Shown here piece by piece: positions 16,194-26,502 of a stretch of DNA of 49,190 nucleotides. This DNA comes from an uncultured Alphaproteobacteria bacterium (GTDB lineage Bacteria > Pseudomonadota > Alphaproteobacteria > Rhodobacterales > Rhodobacteraceae). The notes under the pieces were generated by a model, which had not been told where the DNA came from, did not search any database, and worked only from the letters and a program-made list of their open reading frames with translations. How positions within the stretch are numbered: the stretch's first letter is position 1; each line of letters opens with the position of its first letter. The position numbers were made by a program, and so were the translations under genes. The DNA is taken from the NCBI GenBank assembly GCA_913051655.1, contig CAJXHI010000023.1, forward strand, positions 1 to 49,190. Direction: 5' to 3'.

Positions 16194-17099
16194 TTACTTG
16201 CTCGCCTCTTGGCGAGATTTTCGCTTATCTTCGAGGATTTCTTTTTCTACAAAATCGCGAAATGCCTCTATGCGTTTTGAATGGCGCAGTTCTTCAGGGT
16301 AGGCAAGATAGACTGGCACTTCCATGCTTTCGATATCGGGCAGTACACGTACCATACTATCAAATGCGTTTGTAACGTAGTCGGGCAGCATGCCAATTCC
16401 TAGGTTATGAATAGCGGCCTGTAGTACGCCAAAGTAATTGTTGACTGTCAAAGTGGCACCGATTTCATAAGTCATCAACTCTTTGACCAGGTTTTGTCCA
16501 GCAAGTACTTGGGGTGATCTTTGATTTTGGAAAATAAGTCTGTGATATTTCATGTCATCGATTGTTTCGGGGGCGCCATGCTGTGCAATATAATCCCGCG
16601 TCGCATAAAGACCGATCCGCACAAACATCAGCCGTTTTCGGATCAAATCTGCCTGAGAGGGTTCTTTCATGCGGATCGCAACATCTGCTTCGCGCATTGG
16701 AAGGTCTAATACCCGTTCCTCCATCATGAGATCGATTTTCAATTCCGGATATGCTTCGTAAAGTTTATTAAGACGGGGGGCGAGCCAGATTGTTCCAATG
16801 CCTGTGGTGGTGGTGACACGCAATTCCCCAAATACTTCTTCTTCGCTATCCCTGATTCTTGCGGTAGCTGCGTCAATACGTTTGCTCATCGTTCTCGTAG
16901 CTTCGAAAAGTAATTCTCCCTGCTCGGTCAAGATCAACCCACGTGCATGACGGTGAAACAAAATGGTGTTCAAGCTTTCTTCAAGCGTGCGGATTTGGCG
17001 GCTGACGGCACTCTGTGACAGGTGCAGGGTGTCGCCTGCGTGGGTCAGACTGCCCGCATCGGCGACGGCATGAAAAATTCTAAGTTTATCCCAATCCAT
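16194..17099 (-). CDS. LysR-family transcriptional regulator
   Basis: 301 residues. The N-terminal winged helix-turn-helix covers residues 1-65 (LRIFHAVADAGSLTHAGDTLHLSQSAVSRQIR), and the rest is the substrate-binding effector domain with the usual DLPMREADVAIRM and GIGMLPDYV stretches. It is divergent from the indolepyruvate ferredoxin oxidoreductase gene, with 192 bases between the starts, a pairing that is common in alphaproteobacteria. It probably controls that gene and itself. The ATG at 17099 is the only sensible start. The effector is not evident. The 3' end abuts decayed sequence. Confidence 0.87.
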   Translation of the reverse strand: MDWDKLRIFHAVADAGSLTHAGDTLHLSQSAVSRQIRTLEESLNTILFHRHARGLILTEQGELLFEATRTMSKRIDAATARIRDSEEEVFGELRVTTTTGIGTIWLAPRLNKLYEAYPELKIDLMMEERVLDLPMREADVAIRMKEPSQADLIRKRLMFVRIGLYATRDYIAQHGAPETIDDMKYHRLIFQNQRSPQVLAGQNLVKELMTYEIGATLTVNNYFGVLQAAIHNLGIGMLPDYVTNAFDSMVRVLPDIESMEVPVYLAYPEELRHSKRIEAFRDFVEKEILEDKRKSRQEASK

Positions 17100-17291
17100 A
17101 TGCTCACCCGCTCTTTAATCTCAAACTTTTTGGTTTATCAAGTATGACCATGATGCCAATATGTTAGCTCAGGAAAGGTGAAATTAACACTAGCCATCTG
17201 CAGAAATTGGAATATCATTTACATTGAGTTTAAGTCTTTGGATCATTCAGTTAAAAATCAGCTTTCTGGTAAAAGCTAACAGGGGTATGCC

Positions 17292-20200
17292 GTGGGAATT
17301 CAAAATATTTCGCTTGCCGATAAATTTGATATCACAAAGCACAATGTGCTGTTAAACGGCACTCAGGCTCTTGTGCGCCTGATGATCGCGCAAAAAGAAC
17401 TCGATAGCGCGAAAGGCTGGAAGACAGCAGGCTATGTCACTGGCTATCGTGGTTCGCCGCTGGGTGCGGTGGATTTTCAAATGCGGCGCGCGAAAACATC
17501 GCTCGAAGCCGCGAATGTAACCTTCCAAGAAGGGCTGAACGAAGATCTTGCCGTTACTGCAATCTGGGGCGCGCAACAGGCAGAATTACGTGGAGAAGGG
17601 AAATATGAGGGCGTTTTCGCGCTTTGGTACGGTAAAGGTCCTGGAGTGGATCGCAGTGGTGATGCTATGCGCCATGCAAATATGGCCGGCAGTAGTGCTA
17701 GAGGCGGCGTCATCATGGCGATGGGTGATGACCACACCGGCGAAAGCTCTACCACATTGCATCAGTCGGATTTCGCAATGGTTGATGCGCATATTCCAAT
17801 TGTAAGTCCGGCTGGCGTTCAGGAGATTCTTGACTATGGTCATTACGCCTTTGCACTATCGCGCTTTTCCGGCCTTTGGGTTGGTCTGAAAACGATGAAG
17901 GATACGATCGAAGTGACATCCGTTGTGGATGGTAATCCCCAGAGGATGCGTTTTCGAGCGCCAGAAATCGCGCTTCCTGAGGGAGGCTTGAACATCCGTT
18001 TGGTTGATACGCCGGCTGAAATGGAAACACGGCTGCTGGATCACAAAGTCGCAGCTGCCGAAGCCTTTGCGCGGGCAAATCGAATGGACAAACGCGGGAT
18101 TGGTGAAAAAGGTGCAAAAATTGGGATCGTTGCGGCTGGCAAAAACTGGCTTGATCTGACCCATGCAATGTCCGCGTTGAACATTGATAACGATGAATCC
18201 AAAAAGCTTGGTATTACAACGTATAAAGTAGTTCAAACTTGGCCTTTGGACAAAATGAGTTTAATCGAGTGGGCCGAGGGGCTCGACCTAATTGTTGTCG
18301 TTGAAGAAAAGCGCAAGTTGATAGAAGGGCAGATCAAAGAGGCACTATTTAATGACCTGAAAGGGCGGCGTGTCTATGGCGCGACCAAAGGGGATGCCGC
18401 AAAGCTTTTGTTCCATTCCAAGGGTGCGTTGGACACCCATAATATTGCGGAAGCGTTAGGACAGATTTTCGTTGAAGAGGGCTGTAGCAACGACAAAATT
18501 GAAGGTGGTTTAGCAGAACTTGCTAAAGCGCGCCGTGCAGACAATGCTTCTGACATTGCAGCACGCATTCCTTATTTTTGCGCAGGCTGTCCGCACAACA
18601 GTTCGACCAAAGTGCCGGATGGCGCACGCGCCTACGCCGGGATTGGATGTCATTTCATGGCACAATGGATGGATAGGGACACGCTTGGTTACACGCACAT
18701 GGGAGGCGAAGGCGCGAATTGGATTGGCGAAGCGCTTTTTTCGACTCGGGATCATGTTTTTCAGAACCTTGGGGATGGGACATATAATCACTCGGGTATC
18801 CAAGCAATTCGGGCGGCTGTAGCGGCAGGTACCAACATTACTTATAAAATTCTGTTCAACGATGCGGTGGCGATGACAGGCGGTCAGAGTAATGATGGAG
18901 GTCTCTCAGCACCTCGGATTGCGCGTGAACTTTCATCGATGGGTGTTCGCAAGCTTGCCCTTGTTTATGACGATAAAGAAGATCTTGATCTGACAGCCTT
19001 TCCGAAAGAGATGATACGACATCACCGCGATGACCTCATGAGCGTGCAACGTGAATTGTCTCAGACAGAAGGCGTTTCCGCACTTATCTATGTGCAAACC
19101 TGTGCCGCCGAAAAACGTCGGCGCCGCAAACGCGGAAAATTCCCCGATCCAGATCAGCGCATATTCATTAACACGGATGTTTGTGAGGGTTGTGGTGATT
19201 GCGGCATTCAATCAAACTGTGTCGCGCTTACACCGGTAGAAACGGCCTTTGGACGAAAGAGGGCAGTTGATCAGTCAGCTTGTAACAAAGATTTTAGCTG
19301 CGTCAAAGGGTTTTGCCCATCATTTGTTACCCTGCATGGAGCAACTCCAAAAAAACACGAGGCCAGAGACTTTGATCTGCCAGACATGCCCACGCCAAAG
19401 ATACACCCTATTAATGGAACTCACAATGTGGTGATTACCGGTGTTGGTGGTACAGGAGTTGTCACGATAGGGGCAATCTTGGCCCAAGCCGCTCATATTG
19501 ATGGAAAAGGTGCTGGTATGATGGAGATGGCCGGTCTTGCTCAAAAGGGAGGCGCTGTCCACATCCATTGCCGCCTTGCAGAAAAACCTGATGCGATCAG
19601 TGCCATTCGGGTGGGTATTGGAGAATGTGATGCTTTGATCGGTGGTGACCTTGTGGTGTCATCTGGCGCAAAAACGCTTGGCTTGACCAGTGAAGGCCGC
19701 ACTGGCGCGGTGGTCAACAGTCATGAAATCGTCACAGGCGAATTTACCCGTAATACGGAATTTAGAATTCCGCAAGATCAACTGCTTATGAATATGAGTG
19801 CGCGTTTGAAAGAGGGATTGTCTCTTTTTGATGCCAGCGATTTGGCGCAAGAATTGATGGGAGACTCCATATTTTCCAACATGATGGTATTTGGCGCTTC
19901 GTGGCAGCAGGGATTTATCCCGATCAGCCATGAAGCCATTATCAAAGCTATTGCATTGAACGGTGCAGCGGTTGCGAAAAATCAGCGCGCATTTGAGCTG
20001 GGGCGATGGGCTGCATTTGCGCCCGAGGACGCTGCTGCGCTTCTTTCGCCCAAAACGATTACTTTGCCAATGCAGTTAAATGAGAAATTGAAAACCTTTG
20101 ATGATCACCTGCGTCGGTATCAAAGCAAACGGCTTGTTAAAAAGTTTCACAGACTGATCGATGATATTTCCGACAGCCGCGTTAAAGAAGCCGTTGCCAA

Positions 20201-20699
20201 AGGGTATCACAAACTTCTGACCTATAAGGATGAATATGAGGTCGCACGTCTGCACCTTGAGACCCGTGAAAAAGCAAAACAGGACTTTGATGAGGTTGAA
20301 AAAATCTCGTATCATCTCGCACCACCGATCATTTCAAAGATTGGCGCTGATGGACGCCCGATCAAACGCATTTTCGGCCCAAGTATCGAACGGATTTTAC
20401 CAGTGCTTGCGAGACTGAAATTCTTACGCGGGACCCCGCTGGATATCTTTGGGCTATCTTTGGAGCGCAAGATGGAACGCGATCTGATCCGCCAGTTTGA
20501 ACGGGATATGTCTCAGGTTTTGCCACAACTGAGTGAAGAAACGCGCGATATTATCGTTGCTCTGGCGGAACTGCCTTTAACCATTCGTGGCTTTGGTCCT
20601 GTAAAGCTTGTTAATGAACAAAAGGCTGCGAAAAAACGCGAAGACCTGTTAAATGTGTTAAATTATCCGAACCAATACCTGAATCGCGCCGCCGAGTAG
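17292..20699 (+). CDS. Indolepyruvate ferredoxin oxidoreductase, fused alpha-beta type
   Basis: 1135 residues, a single-chain 2-oxoacid:ferredoxin oxidoreductase. In order: pyrimidine-binding region (~1-300), TPP-binding core with CAGCPHN, GIGCHFMAQWM and GDGTYNHSG (~430-600), a 4Fe-4S cysteine cluster (CEGCGDCG near 629-636 and CVKGFCP near 670), a gamma-type domain starting ITGVGGTGVVTIG (~714), and the long C-terminal domain of this subfamily. It decarboxylates arylpyruvates from aromatic amino acids to aryl-acetyl-CoA with reduction of ferredoxin. The start is GTG at 17292 with AGGGG just upstream; a nearby ATG at 17287 is out of frame. It is divergent from a LysR regulator that probably controls it. 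Confidence 0.9.
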   Translation: MGIQNISLADKFDITKHNVLLNGTQALVRLMIAQKELDSAKGWKTAGYVTGYRGSPLGAVDFQMRRAKTSLEAANVTFQEGLNEDLAVTAIWGAQQAELRGEGKYEGVFALWYGKGPGVDRSGDAMRHANMAGSSARGGVIMAMGDDHTGESSTTLHQSDFAMVDAHIPIVSPAGVQEILDYGHYAFALSRFSGLWVGLKTMKDTIEVTSVVDGNPQRMRFRAPEIALPEGGLNIRLVDTPAEMETRLLDHKVAAAEAFARANRMDKRGIGEKGAKIGIVAAGKNWLDLTHAMSALNIDNDESKKLGITTYKVVQTWPLDKMSLIEWAEGLDLIVVVEEKRKLIEGQIKEALFNDLKGRRVYGATKGDAAKLLFHSKGALDTHNIAEALGQIFVEEGCSNDKIEGGLAELAKARRADNASDIAARIPYFCAGCPHNSSTKVPDGARAYAGIGCHFMAQWMDRDTLGYTHMGGEGANWIGEALFSTRDHVFQNLGDGTYNHSGIQAIRAAVAAGTNITYKILFNDAVAMTGGQSNDGGLSAPRIARELSSMGVRKLALVYDDKEDLDLTAFPKEMIRHHRDDLMSVQRELSQTEGVSALIYVQTCAAEKRRRRKRGKFPDPDQRIFINTDVCEGCGDCGIQSNCVALTPVETAFGRKRAVDQSACNKDFSCVKGFCPSFVTLHGATPKKHEARDFDLPDMPTPKIHPINGTHNVVITGVGGTGVVTIGAILAQAAHIDGKGAGMMEMAGLAQKGGAVHIHCRLAEKPDAISAIRVGIGECDALIGGDLVVSSGAKTLGLTSEGRTGAVVNSHEIVTGEFTRNTEFRIPQDQLLMNMSARLKEGLSLFDASDLAQELMGDSIFSNMMVFGASWQQGFIPISHEAIIKAIALNGAAVAKNQRAFELGRWAAFAPEDAAALLSPKTITLPMQLNEKLKTFDDHLRRYQSKRLVKKFHRLIDDISDSRVKEAVAKGYHKLLTYKDEYEVARLHLETREKAKQDFDEVEKISYHLAPPIISKIGADGRPIKRIFGPSIERILPVLARLKFLRGTPLDIFGLSLERKMERDLIRQFERDMSQVLPQLSEETRDIIVALAELPLTIRGFGPVKLVNEQKAAKKREDLLNVLNYPNQYLNRAAE

Positions 20700-20747
20700 G
20701 GTTTGACTCTGTTTAAACCGTTGTCACCTTTAACATCAGAGAAGAGT

Positions 20748-21776
20748 ATGATACACAAAATAGCGATTATTGGCGCTTCGGGTTATACCGGCGCAGAGCT
20801 TATCCGGATCATTGCTACCCATCCAAATTTTCAAATTGTTATGCTTGTTGCAAACAGTAAAGCAGGTAAGCCAATGGCTGAGGTGTTCCCGCACCTACGA
20901 CATCTAAACCTACCGAACCTATCAAAACTGGAAGATGTTGATTTTTCAGGCATAGATCTGTGTTTTTGCGCGCTGCCGCATAAAACCTCACAGGAAGTGA
21001 TTTCACAGTTGCCCAAGTACTTGAAAATCATAGATCTGAGCGCTGATTTCAGGATCCGTGACCCCAAGGCCTATGAAAAGTGGTATGGCAATCCGCACAT
21101 CGCGCCAGAAACACAGAAAGAGGCGGTTTATGGCCTAACAGAATTTTTTCGCGACGAGATTGCAAAAGCGCGCCTTGTCGCTGGGACGGGATGTAATTCC
21201 GCTACCGGCCAATTCATGTTGCGCCCTTTGCTCAGCGCTGATGTGATTGATACCAATGACATCATTCTGGACATGAAATGTGCGGTCTCAGGTGCCGGTC
21301 GTGCTCTAAAAGAAAATCTTCTACACTCTGAGCTTTCTGAGGGTTACAATGCCTACGGTGTGGGCGGTACGCATCGTCATTTGGGCGAATTTGACCAGGA
21401 ATTCAGTGCGATTGCGGGAAAGCCTGTGAAAATACAATTTACGCCCCATCTGATCCCTGCGAACCGCGGTATACTTGCAACAGGATATGTCCACGGAATT
21501 CCAAAAGACGTGCATGCCACACTTTATGAAGCTTATAAGGATGAGCCGTTTTTAACTGTCCTTCCCTTTGGTACGACGCCCAGCACTCATCACGTGCGAG
21601 GATCCAACTTTTGTCACATCGGGGTGACAGGTGATCGGATCGAAGGACGCTCTATTGTCATTGGCGTTATGGATAACTTAACCAAAGGTAGCAGTGGACA
21701 AGCTGTTCAAAATGCTAATCTCATGCTTGGTGAAGATGAAACATCAGGTCTTTTAATGGCGCCTATTTTCCCGTGA
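20748..21776 (+). CDS. argC: N-acetyl-gamma-glutamyl-phosphate reductase
   Basis: 342 residues from the ATG at 20748 ([15 protein letters not shown]), preferred to an upstream frame opening at 20703 because the family starts two or three residues before this Rossmann motif and a GAGAAGAG element precedes it. Third step of arginine biosynthesis, NADPH-dependent. The active-site Cys sits in [12 protein letters not shown], the variant usual for rhodobacterial Arg[11 protein letters not shown] and the late [17 protein letters not shown] motif confirm the family. The gene follows the oxidoreductase closely and precedes ccmE by 15 bases. Confidence 0.93.
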   Translation: MIHKIAIIGASGYTGAELIRIIATHPNFQIVMLVANSKAGKPMAEVFPHLRHLNLPNLSKLEDVDFSGIDLCFCALPHKTSQEVISQLPKYLKIIDLSADFRIRDPKAYEKWYGNPHIAPETQKEAVYGLTEFFRDEIAKARLVAGTGCNSATGQFMLRPLLSADVIDTNDIILDMKCAVSGAGRALKENLLHSELSEGYNAYGVGGTHRHLGEFDQEFSAIAGKPVKIQFTPHLIPANRGILATGYVHGIPKDVHATLYEAYKDEPFLTVLPFGTTPSTHHVRGSNFCHIGVTGDRIEGRSIVIGVMDNLTKGSSGQAVQNANLMLGEDETSGLLMAPIFP

Positions 21777-21791
21777 TATCCGTGGTTTAAA

Positions 21792-22235
21792 ATGAAAAGC
21801 TTACGTAAGAAACGACGCATACAGATCATTGTCATGAGCTTTTCTGCATTGGCTGTTTCTACTGCGCTAATTGGGTATGCCATGCGTGATGGGATTAATT
21901 ATTTCCGCTCGCCCTCTCAAGTGGTTGACATGCCACCAAGCGAGAACGAAATTTTCCGCATCGGAGGTCTTGTGGAAGAAGGGTCCATTCGGCGCTCTGA
22001 AACCGGTGATATCCTATTCCGTGTCGGTGATGGCGGCGCGTCGGTTGAAATTGTATTCAAAGGTCTTTTGCCAGATTTATTTGCAGAAAACCAAGGGATG
22101 ATCGGTATGGGTAAATTAAAGGACGGTGTTTTCATAGCCTCTGAAATTCTAGCAAAGCATGATGAAACCTATATGCCGAAAGAAGTGATCGACGCGCTTA
22201 AAGAACAGGGTATTTATCAAGACGGTTCTAACTAA
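21792..22235 (+). CDS. ccmE: Cytochrome c maturation protein CcmE (periplasmic haem chaperone)
   Basis: 147 residues. A basic N-terminus and one membrane anchor (residues ~10-30) lead into an OB-fold periplasmic domain. The haem-binding motif LAKHDETYMP carries His123, which binds haem covalently in CcmE, and Tyr127. Normal length. It lies 15 bases after argC. CcmE receives haem from CcmABCD (genes at 31999-34195) and passes it to CcmF. It is separated from ccmF by an unusual 928-base gap without a gene. Confidence 0.93.
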   Translation: MKSLRKKRRIQIIVMSFSALAVSTALIGYAMRDGINYFRSPSQVVDMPPSENEIFRIGGLVEEGSIRRSETGDILFRVGDGGASVEIVFKGLLPDLFAENQGMIGMGKLKDGVFIASEILAKHDETYMPKEVIDALKEQGIYQDGSN

Positions 22236-23163
22236 GCGTGAGCCGCCTTGGGATAGTTTTTAAAACTTTGCAGCAGCTTTTTCGTCAATTAACTGGGGCC
22301 TGCTATGAGAAAAATTTAAAGAAATTACTAAAGCGATTGAGATTTATATTGAACATTATTTATATAGAATTGGCTTGCAGCAATTGTTAAGGAACCTGCA
22401 AGATCGTGTCCCTGTTTCACAAGTGAATGCCGAGAGACAAGCAGAGCGTTTTTTTACAGCAGTCCTTTTGTGATATCAGTTTAAAAAAATTCGATGGATG
22501 ACTGATCAGGCTACAGACGCAACAGGTCGCGGCACTGGTGGCAGACGCAGCAACTGATCATTTGAACTACATTCTTGGGATTGCACGGCATAATGATGAT
22601 CTGGTAGCAGATAAATGTAGACCGAAACTGCAAAAATTTTCAAGATACTATAGAACTTATTCGAGCGCTTAAAATTGATAATTTTGACCAATTTTTTGCA
22701 GAATAATGTCATGCTGCACGCGATCTCTTTGTCACTTTTAGCGATCGGTTAAAACGTTTGTGGCATTCAAGGCCTGTGTCGTCTTAGTTAAATTGCGCCT
22801 TACAATGGATGATTTCATTTCGTTCGCGATGGAATGCAGGGATTGGCCTTGATTCCAGAACACCCTTGGGCACTGTTGCGAGCGCTCATTTGAGTTTTTT
22901 TGAATGTCGTCATCAGGCAAAGGGCAGGCGTTTCAAAAACTCAACTGGACATTATGGCGCTTACACGGTCGGTCACAAAAAAATAGGGAGACTTGTACCG
23001 AAACATATTGCCGGTGGAAAACAATAGTGCTGGAGATGCTCGAGGTCAAACTCTTATGAGTGGTCCAAATGCTGCTAAAAAAGATTAAAAGTGTAAATAA
23101 AAGCGCGACAAATAGTCAAATTTTCGCTCTGGTCAGTGGCGAGTTTTTTCTTATATTAACAAA
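22236..23163. other. 928-base gap between ccmE and ccmF, coding-like fragments only
   Basis: I find no intact gene with a ribosome binding site and a recognisable product. A plus-strand frame around 22503-22670 reads LQTQQVAALVADAATDHLNY, has no start, and ends in TAA. A 72-codon frame at 22809-23027 contains KGRRFKNSTGHYGAYTVGHK; it is lysine-rich and lacks a family. Between them the sequence is AT-rich. This looks like the remains of one or two genes that once separated ccmE from ccmF, or an insertion now decayed. The ccmF promoter or leader must lie near the end, where the AT-rich run TCTTATATTAACAAA precedes the ATG. Confidence 0.5.
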
Positions 23164-25140
23164 ATGATCACAGAACTCGGGCACTTCGCTTTACTCCTTG
23201 CGTTTACGGTGGCCTTAATGCAGGCCACGATCCCACTAATTGGGACACGGCTTAACCATAATGGAATGATGAACTTTGGCCGCACTGCTGCAAGTGCCCA
23301 GTTTGTTTTGGTGGCTGCCTCTTTTCTTGCCTTGGTAAACGCTTTTGTAACATCTGACTTTTCCTTAAGGGTTGTGACATTGAATTCGCATTCTTTGAAA
23401 CCACTAATTTACAAGGTCAGCGGTACATGGGGGAACCATGAAGGCTCTATGTTGCTTTGGGTTTTGATCCTTGCCCTCTTCGGGGCTTGTGCGGCCTGGT
23501 TTGGAAGCAACCTCACGCATCGTTTTCGCGCTACCGCTCTGGCGGTGCAGGGGGCTATCGGTGTGGCATTTCTCGGATTCATCATCTTTACGTCAAATCC
23601 GTTTTTACGGCTTGTTGTGCCTCCCTTTGATGGTCAAGATCTCAACCCGCTGTTACAGGATCCCGGGCTAGCATTTCATCCGCCATTTCTCTACCTTGGC
23701 TATGTCGGCTTGAGCATGGCTTTTTCTTTTGCTGTTGCGGCTTTGATCCAAGGACGTGTGGATGCAGCTTGGGCGCGTTGGGTGCGACCCTGGACTTTAG
23801 CAGCATGGACTTTTTTGACCATTGGAATAGCCCTTGGCAGTTGGTGGGCCTATTATGAGCTTGGTTGGGGCGGCTTCTGGTTTTGGGACCCAGTTGAAAA
23901 CGCATCCTTTATGCCATGGCTTTTAGCGGCGGCGCTATTGCATTCGTCGGTCGTTGTGGAAAAACGTGAAAGTCTGAAGTCTTGGACAATTCTGTTGGCG
24001 ATTATGGCGTTTGGTTTCTCTTTGTTGGGCACCTTCATCGTGCGCTCAGGTGTCTTAACTTCGGTCCATGCTTTTGCAAATGATCCAGAACGGGGCGTTG
24101 TGATCCTCGGCATTCTTTTCTTCTTCGTTGGGGGAGCGCTCACTTTATTTGCGGTACGCGCGCCGCATTTGCAAAGTCAGGGTGTCTTTAATGTGATTAG
24201 TAGGGAAACGGCATTGGTGCTGAATAATATATTGTTAGCCGTTTCTGCTTTCGTAGTTTTTGTAGGAACTATTTGGCCATTGATCGCTGAAATACTTTTT
24301 GACCGCACTTTGAGTGTTGGTCCACCCTTTTTCAACATTGCCTTCACACCCTTGATGATTTTGCTGGGTTTTGCCTTGCCACTGGGATCCGTGCTGCCGT
24401 GGAAACGCGGTCAACTTGGGAAAAGTATGCGCCAAATGAAACTGCCTCTAGTGTTCGCGCTTGCGCTTGCCGGGCTTGTTTGGGCGATGCAGACGGGGCG
24501 CAGTCTTCAGGCACCCATCGGTCTTTTCCTTGGGGCTTGGCTAGTCAGCGGTGCGGTGACGGACCTTGTCATGCGGTTGGGGCAGGAACGTGATATTACT
24601 CGCTTGTTGCGCCTGCCACGTGCGGATTGGGGAAAAGCCGTGGCTCACAGCGGGTTGGGTATCACGATGCTTGCTATTGCAGCACTTTTGGCCTGGGAAA
24701 AAGAAGACATTCGCGTGGTCAAGGTTGGCGAAACATGGACAGTTGGCAATTATCAACTCACCCTAAAGGATGTCCGTAGCGAAAGAGTAGCAAATTACCA
24801 AGCCACGGTTGCCGATGTCGCATTGATGCAAAATAAAAAATTAATTACAATTATGCAGCCCGAGAAACGGTTTTATCCGGTTGCAAAGATGCCAACGACG
24901 GAGGCTGGGATCGACTATAGGTTCCTTCGGGATGTCTACATCGTTTTGGGCGATGCACAGGAAAACGGCGGTTGGACCGTCCGAAGCTACATCAAACCCT
25001 TTGCGAATTGGATTTGGGCAGGCTCGATACTTATGGCATTTGGCGGATTTTTGAGCCTCTCTGATCGCAGGCTCAGAACAGCCCCGACAGGTCGCAAATC
25101 CGGACCAAGGCACGCGGTGCGAACGATAAGTGCGGAATGA
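23164..25140 (+). CDS. ccmF: Haem lyase CcmF (cytochrome c synthetase subunit)
   Basis: 658 residues, a polytopic membrane protein with about 13-15 membrane segments. The conserved tryptophan-rich periplasmic motif WGGFWFWDPVEN (near residue 235) is the haem-handling WWD domain. FHPPFLYLGYVG, GTWGNHEGSMLLW and SVHAFANDP are family signatures with haem-ligand histidines. It attaches haem from CcmE to apocytochromes c. It overlaps ccmH by four bases (ATGA). Confidence 0.95.
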   Translation: MITELGHFALLLAFTVALMQATIPLIGTRLNHNGMMNFGRTAASAQFVLVAASFLALVNAFVTSDFSLRVVTLNSHSLKPLIYKVSGTWGNHEGSMLLWVLILALFGACAAWFGSNLTHRFRATALAVQGAIGVAFLGFIIFTSNPFLRLVVPPFDGQDLNPLLQDPGLAFHPPFLYLGYVGLSMAFSFAVAALIQGRVDAAWARWVRPWTLAAWTFLTIGIALGSWWAYYELGWGGFWFWDPVENASFMPWLLAAALLHSSVVVEKRESLKSWTILLAIMAFGFSLLGTFIVRSGVLTSVHAFANDPERGVVILGILFFFVGGALTLFAVRAPHLQSQGVFNVISRETALVLNNILLAVSAFVVFVGTIWPLIAEILFDRTLSVGPPFFNIAFTPLMILLGFALPLGSVLPWKRGQLGKSMRQMKLPLVFALALAGLVWAMQTGRSLQAPIGLFLGAWLVSGAVTDLVMRLGQERDITRLLRLPRADWGKAVAHSGLGITMLAIAALLAWEKEDIRVVKVGETWTVGNYQLTLKDVRSERVANYQATVADVALMQNKKLITIMQPEKRFYPVAKMPTTEAGIDYRFLRDVYIVLGDAQENGGWTVRSYIKPFANWIWAGSILMAFGGFLSLSDRRLRTAPTGRKSGPRHAVRTISAE

Positions 25141-25595
25141 AACATCTGATCGTCATTATTTTTGTGCTTTTCGCCACGGCGGTCATGGCTGTGGAGCCGC
25201 ATGAAACGCTTAGTGATCGAAAGCTTGAAGAACGGGCGCGCGATATTTCTAAAGGTCTGCGTTGCCCTGTCTGCCAAAATGAATCCATAGATGAAAGCTC
25301 TGCCGAAATTGCTGCTGATCTACGCGTGTTGGTAAGGGAACGGTTGGTGGCAGGGGACAGCAACCAGGAGGTAGTTGACTTTATGGTGACCCGCTACGGT
25401 GAATTCGTTTTGCTAAAACCGAGCGCCTTTGGAGTAAACATTTTACTATGGGCGATAACGCCCCTAATGCTGCTTATTGCTCTCGTGATCGGCGCTCTAT
25501 TTATCAGAGCGCACAGCGCTCTACCGGGCAAAATTCAAGATGAGGGTTTGAGCGATGCGGAAAAGGCCGAACTAGAAAAGCTGTTAAAATCCTGA
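25137..25595 (+). CDS. ccmH: Cytochrome c maturation protein CcmH (thiol-redox subunit)
   Basis: 152 residues. It has a cleavable-looking signal (residues 1-18), a short three-helix domain with the redox motif LRCPVCQNESIDES (Cys43, Cys46), and a C-terminal membrane anchor (~103-125). It reduces or holds the apocytochrome CXXCH thiols for CcmF. It is translationally coupled to ccmF by an ATGA overlap. The length is that of the stand-alone CcmH; the TPR part (CcmI) is not encoded in this window. Confidence 0.93.
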   Translation: MKHLIVIIFVLFATAVMAVEPHETLSDRKLEERARDISKGLRCPVCQNESIDESSAEIAADLRVLVRERLVAGDSNQEVVDFMVTRYGEFVLLKPSAFGVNILLWAITPLMLLIALVIGALFIRAHSALPGKIQDEGLSDAEKAELEKLLKS

Positions 25596-25667
25596 CAGAG
25601 GGCTTTTCATCATGTCTTTTCACACGCTAAAGTGTTAAAAATTTAAATCGTTTGAAGGATCGCGACT

Positions 25668-26444
25668 ATGGAATACTCGACTTTGTCTGTTACGATGGAA
25701 AATGGAGTTGCCTGCATCAAGCTTGATAGGCCAGAAGTTATGAATGCACTGAATACACAGATGCGTGCCGAAATTACAGAGGCGGCCACCTCCATGGGCA
25801 AAGAGGCGCGGGTCGTTGTTCTGACAAGTACAGGGCGTGCCTTTTGTTCTGGACAGGATTTGGGTGACCGTACAAACGCGGCAAACGTCGATATGGAAAG
25901 GACGCTGCGCGACGAATATGAACCGATGCTCCGTGCGATTATGGATTGCCCAGTTCCAACCATCACAGCACTGAATGGTGCAGCCGCTGGCGCAGGTGCA
26001 AACCTTGCTTTGGCGGCAGATGTGGTGATTGGCGCACATTCTTCTTATCTTATGCAAGCTTTTACGCGCATAGGTCTTATTCCTGATGCTGGTGGCACCT
26101 ACGTCATGCCACGCACAATGGGCTTCGCCAAAGCGATGGGTGCATCCCTTTTCGCTGAAAAAATCTCTGCAGTGGATGCTGCAAATACCGGTTTAATCTG
26201 GGAAGCGGTGCCGGATGAGAGTTTTGAAGAAACATGGAAAGCTCGCGCAGGACAGCTCGCCAATGGGCCGACAGTGGCCTACCGGAACGTGAAAAAAGCG
26301 CTGCGTTCCTCCCTCCGTAATACACTAGACGAACAACTTGCGCTGGAAGCACGACTGCAAAAAGAGTGCGGGCAAACACGCGATTTCGCTGAAGGCGTAC
26401 TCGCATTCACTGAAAAACGCGCGGCAAGTTTCGAAGGACGCTGA
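25668..26444 (+). CDS. Enoyl-CoA hydratase/isomerase, PaaG-like
   Basis: 258 residues of the crotonase superfamily. The oxyanion-hole motif FCSGQDLGDR, GAAAGAGANLALAAD, and FTRIGLIPDAGGT resemble PaaG (ring 1,2-epoxyphenylacetyl-CoA isomerase) more than general hydratases: the second Glu of crotonases is absent and the Asp in PDAGGT is kept, as in PaaG. It ends AFTEKRAASFEGR. It could act on aryl-acetyl-CoA made by the oxidoreductase at 17292-20699, or on fatty acyl-CoA. No other phenylacetate genes are present. It sits 72 bases after ccmH and converges with serS. Confidence 0.82.
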   Translation: MEYSTLSVTMENGVACIKLDRPEVMNALNTQMRAEITEAATSMGKEARVVVLTSTGRAFCSGQDLGDRTNAANVDMERTLRDEYEPMLRAIMDCPVPTITALNGAAAGAGANLALAADVVIGAHSSYLMQAFTRIGLIPDAGGTYVMPRTMGFAKAMGASLFAEKISAVDAANTGLIWEAVPDESFEETWKARAGQLANGPTVAYRNVKKALRSSLRNTLDEQLALEARLQKECGQTRDFAEGVLAFTEKRAASFEGR

Positions 26445-26502
26445 GACAACTGGGCTATACATCGGCCTAGCATCCATTTTCGTAAGACGAGAAGGATAAA
26501 GC

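Noticed and set aside
22809-23027. 72-codon basic open frame in the ccmE-ccmF gap
   Set aside because: No ribosome binding site, no family, and it sits in sequence that shows other broken frames; kept only as part of the gap description.
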